Below the pieces are notes generated by a model. The model saw only the letters and a list, made by a program, of their open reading frames with translations. It had not been told where the DNA came from and ran no database searches. DNA of 64,000 bases from Distichodus sexfasciatus (Eukaryota; Chordata; Actinopteri; Characiformes; Distichodontidae): the NCBI GenBank assembly GCA_032718565.1, contig JAVGVS010000236.1:372001-436000 (forward strand), given 5' to 3'. Shown one piece after another: positions 61,035 through 64,000 of this stretch (its first letter is position 1; each line of letters opens with the position of its first letter). The translations under genes were made by a program, and so were the position numbers.

Positions 61035-61192
61035 CGGGGAATTTTTCTTTCTCCTTTTAGAAGACTTGTCCTGCTGTTGTCTAACTCTTCTCGCAGTAAC
61101 CGACGCACGTTGGATGAAAATAAATCGTTAGAGCTCGTATTCCAGGGACTCGTCGCGTTCGTCCGCTCCGTCCTAGTCCCTGATACGGGAGA
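61035..61192 (-). other. cited4: Probable cited4 non-coding exon 1
   Basis: This is an inferred 5' UTR exon. Its upstream end is placed about 30 bp downstream of the minus-strand TATA box at 61223-61217. Its downstream end is set by a donor reading CCCCG|GTACGTG, with the GT at 61034-61033. Splicing to the acceptor at 59524 would give an intron of about 1.5 kb. No transcript evidence is available, so both ends are approximate; other donors nearby cannot be excluded. Confidence 0.4.
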
Positions 61193-61216
61193 TTGCTTTC
61201 TGGGTCAACTCCGGGA

Positions 61217-61223
61217 TTATATA
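61217..61223 (-). promoter_or_regulatory. cited4: TATA box of the cited4 promoter
   Basis: The minus strand reads TATATAA followed by TCCCGG. It is the only good TATA element in the GC-richer block upstream of the cited4 coding exon. The predicted start site is near 61192. Use of this promoter is inferred from position and orientation. Confidence 0.5.
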
Positions 61224-61280
61224 CGTACTTCTCTTGAGCAGTAGAGATCGCAGAAAGACGGGAGGTGCTTCAAATAATTC

Positions 61281-61366
61281 CCTACTCCCTATGTAGTGTC
61301 CTAAGCACGACCGAGCGTATGCTGCATTGTTTGAGAGACTAGTAGTGCACTACTTAGGGAGCTAGG
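61281..61366. mobile_element. Short inverted-repeat MITE fragment upstream of cited4 TATA box
   Basis: The arms CCTACTCCCTATGTAGTG (61281-61298) and CACTACTTAGGGAGCTAGG (61348-61366) are reverse complements apart from one indel and one mismatch. This CCCTA..TAGTG palindrome resembles a short repeat common in teleost genomes. It sits about 60-145 bp upstream of the TATA box, inside what should be the proximal promoter. Confidence 0.5.
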
Positions 61367-63289
61367 AACTTTTTGACGAGTGGTTAGAGAGAGGGTGGAG
61401 CCACGAAGTCATGCCTCTGCTTTGTTGTGATTGGCCCTCGCTGTAATCACCGTGCAAAAGAAAGTGCGAGTCCTCGGAGGATTCGGCTCGCGTTTATTAG
61501 CGTGAAGTACGTGCGTTTCCTCCGCAAACTCTTCCGAGGGTTACAACATACGCAAGTACAGTGGTGTTTGTTAAACATGCACCATTACAAATTATTTCTT
61601 AAAAAAAAAAAACAAACAAACCCGAAACATGTGGCTCTAACTCATCTCAAATAGCACATAACTTAATGAGATAAACACTTTTGAGTGGCAGCTATCAAAT
61701 CTTAATTCCTTCTTAATTTAATCATTATTTCATATTAATTTAATTTAATAAGACAAACCTCATAGTGGGAGCTGTTTTTAAACGGTTTACCTGTTCAGAC
61801 ATGCCTACATAAGCCAATAAATTCTTCCTAGTATCTCTCACACTGTTATGATGGAAGTGTTTTCTCATCAGATGGTGACATCTCCTGTCTGGTCACCTGG
61901 CAACAAAATGGATAAATATGTTTTTTGCTTCCAGAGCTCAGCTACCCCCATAGCTCCGGTCAAGCTTCAGCCATTTCCCTCATGCAAATAGCTTGTTTAC
62001 CATTTGAAAAGGCAGAAAACAGTCTGGAGATCCATATGCAAGTGTGGGGAGAGACGGGGAGGGAGAGAGAGAGAGCTCCCCCTGAGATAGAGGCCTGCTG
62101 GCATCAAGCATGTGCTAATGACGTTGCGGCCGCCATAGTGCTTTCGAGTGGCATACAGATGCAACCCCAGCCTTGCTTTTTCCCGCACACACACAGGAGA
62201 CAGGGAGGAGCACAAAGCTTCTTGACTCTTCCAAATACCTCTGTTCACTCTTTTATCTGTTGCTGGAAAAAATAGGAAAGGGTCATCTGTGTTTGATGCC
62301 TCTGTTAGCCCCCACCCACCTTCTTTTCTATTTGTCATTTTGAAGAGCTCATTGTGTCTTGTGCTCTTTTCTAGGGCAGAACAGAGAACACATCATACTG
62401 TCTGAGGTAAATTGTGCAGTTCCCTCCTCACACATCATGGTCACACATTTTTTTCCAGTATTAAATTAGGCTATACAGTGCTCCTTTTATGTAACAGTTT
62501 CTATTTAATATTTAACTATTTGTGACTTTAAAGACAGATATGTGCAATGTAGGCTCCTATAGTGTCCTTTTGCTTAAAGCGGGAACTTGGTCTGTCTTCA
62601 CTTTGAGAACTAAAGCCAACTTTTCCCCTCAAGTATTTTCTGAATGTGTCAAGTGTGGATGGAAACGTGTGTGCACCAGGACTAATGTAATACCAGAGGA
62701 TAAATTTAGCCTTGCTGTCTATCTGTATCGCTCTCTACCTCAGAAGACTGCTGAGGGCCACTCTGCTTCACTTCGACCTTTAGCCTTGTAAAGTAATTCC
62801 CCTGGTTTTAAAACAAGAATATTTTTATTAATACAACATGATGGATTGCACATTTGCAGTTTCATCCTCCACATAAACATACATACAGTTATGTTTTGCT
62901 ATCTTTGAGAGGTACTTCCATAATTACCACATCAAAATAATACTCCACCTACACCTAACATAGACATGATCTAATAGCAAATCTTTTTCTTATCTTTCAT
63001 AAAAATGCTGGAAGCTTTTTACAAATACATTAAAAAATGACATGTCATTACAAATGTCATTACACATTTTTCTATGCTTTTTGTAACAATCGAGCCCCCC
63101 ATACACACACACATACTCAACTTTATCACATCTTAATCACTTCTCTTAGGCAAAAAATCAGAGGATACTCCTCTTACTCTCGTGCTTAATGATGACTTCA
63201 TAAAACTGCCATCCCGCAACCACTATGTGTGAACCTCAACTATAATTGTATTCATTTTTACTCTTTGTTTAATGCATTGTCACAACATG
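61367..63289. other. Upstream flank of cited4, no gene seen
   Basis: Mostly unique sequence. The part at 61380-61560 is still moderately GC/CpG-rich and may extend the promoter. The block at 61960-62180 is high in complexity and includes GACGTTGCGGCCGCC. The open frames of 113-116 codons at 61925-62338 overlap each other on opposite strands and resemble no family I know. Confidence 0.4.
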
Positions 63290-63500
63290 GTTAATGTAGC
63301 TTTGCCAACACAATTACAGGTCACCACAATTGAAGAGCTGTGCAAAAAGTAATTACGGCCAGGCTCAAGCTAGTGTGAGAGCCATGCAGAACTTGCCCTT
63401 CTCTTCGACAGCCGCACACGGAATAGAAAAAGGTGTAAAGGTCATAAGGATAAATTGTCTTTTGGATTAAAGCAAACCTCTTTGGCAACAGTGCAAACGA
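63290..63500. promoter_or_regulatory. Candidate conserved non-coding element 5' of cited4
   Basis: A repeat-free, compositionally balanced block about 2 kb upstream of the inferred promoter. It contains ACACAATTACAGG, AAGTAATTACGG and TTGGATTAAAG, cores typical of Q50 and K50 homeodomain sites. The regulatory role is inference. Confidence 0.25.
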
Positions 63501-64000
63501 CTTGTGTCATGTTCGCAGAAGGCGTGTTAGGAGCATCAGAAATGGTGGATAAGTGCTAGTGAGTGTAACAGTAATGTAATAGGAAGATTGCATGTGTGTT
63601 TCCACGTCCGTTTGCTTGTGTGTTTAGACTTGAGTCTGGCATGTACACCCGACTCCTCCTCCCAGACCTGCCCAGAACGGCCTTGGACAGGGATGATAAG
63701 CAGAGCACAGAGAGAGTCACTTCTCTCAGTTTTCATAAAACCAATGTTCTCAATAATATGTGTACTCAGATCAAACTAAACCCTTATTACTGTGAAACAG
63801 TGAACAGAGTGTTGTATCTTATTAATCTCATGTCTTGGATAAAATAGTATTCCATTAACACACTGAAGTCTATTACAGTATATGGAGTGTGATAATTGAA
63901 CTGGCAACACACAGAATTAAATGAGTAATTGGTCTCTTGCTCGCTATTGTCATTGTCAATTTGGGGGGAACATTTCTGGTGTGAATGTGTGAAGCAGCTC
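63501..64000. other. Window edge, no gene seen
   Basis: Unique sequence. The frames of up to 83 codons at 63588-63847 overlap on both strands and lack any recognisable domain. Confidence 0.4.

Overview
This window is vertebrate nuclear DNA, almost certainly from a teleost fish. The evidence is very low gene density, many CA/GA/CT microsatellites, tRNA-headed SINEs whose 3' tail matches an L2-like LINE, hAT, CACTA/EnSpm, piggyBac-like and IS630/mariner-type DNA elements, Ty3/gypsy pol remnants, and one clear single-coding-exon gene of the CITED family. The species cannot be named from the sequence alone.

Layout. The only intact protein-coding gene I can support is a cited4-type transcriptional co-regulator on the minus strand (coding exon 58773-59507). 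It has a splice acceptor just 5' of the start codon. A TATA box at 61217-61223 and a GTACGT donor at 61034 suggest a non-coding first exon at about 61035-61192. Everything from 1 to about 58 kb lies 3' of this gene and is gene-poor. It holds scattered high-complexity, CpG- or homeobox-motif-rich stretches that could be conserved regulatory elements (about 3.1, 6.5, 11.0, 18.7, 26.6 and 57.2 kb, plus 63.4 kb on the 5' side). Around these lie simple repeats and transposon debris. This layout fits a developmental regulator beside a gene desert, but the regulatory role is inference.

Transposon content, in order: a SINE at 0.8 kb; a degraded DNA element at 4.4-5.0 kb; a plus-strand gypsy pol remnant (protease, RT, RNase H) at 7.9-8.9 kb; a hAT MITE with an exact 8-bp target duplication at 9063-9578; SINEs at 15.3, 23.0, 27.9-28.9, 36.3-37.0, 41.1-41.4 and 43.1-43.7 kb; a minus-strand gypsy fragment (RNase H to integrase) at 24.2-25.5 kb; an L2-like LINE 3' end at 32.0-32.6 kb; a 5S-rRNA-like repeat at 33.1-33.6 kb; and an 881-bp terminal-inverted-repeat element at 33876-34756.

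The most structured region is 44.6-51.7 kb. An intron-containing IS630/mariner-type transposon is split by a 4.5-kb CACTA/EnSpm-like element that landed inside a transposase exon. That element in turn carries a piggyBac-like MITE, a partly duplicated TACGGAAGCG-ended element, and a second, internally deleted copy of the same mariner family. A separate oddity is a perfect 36-bp inverted repeat with a 76-bp spacer at 38845-38992. I found no convincing new multi-gene system; the best leads are the nested transposon locus and the candidate regulatory elements.
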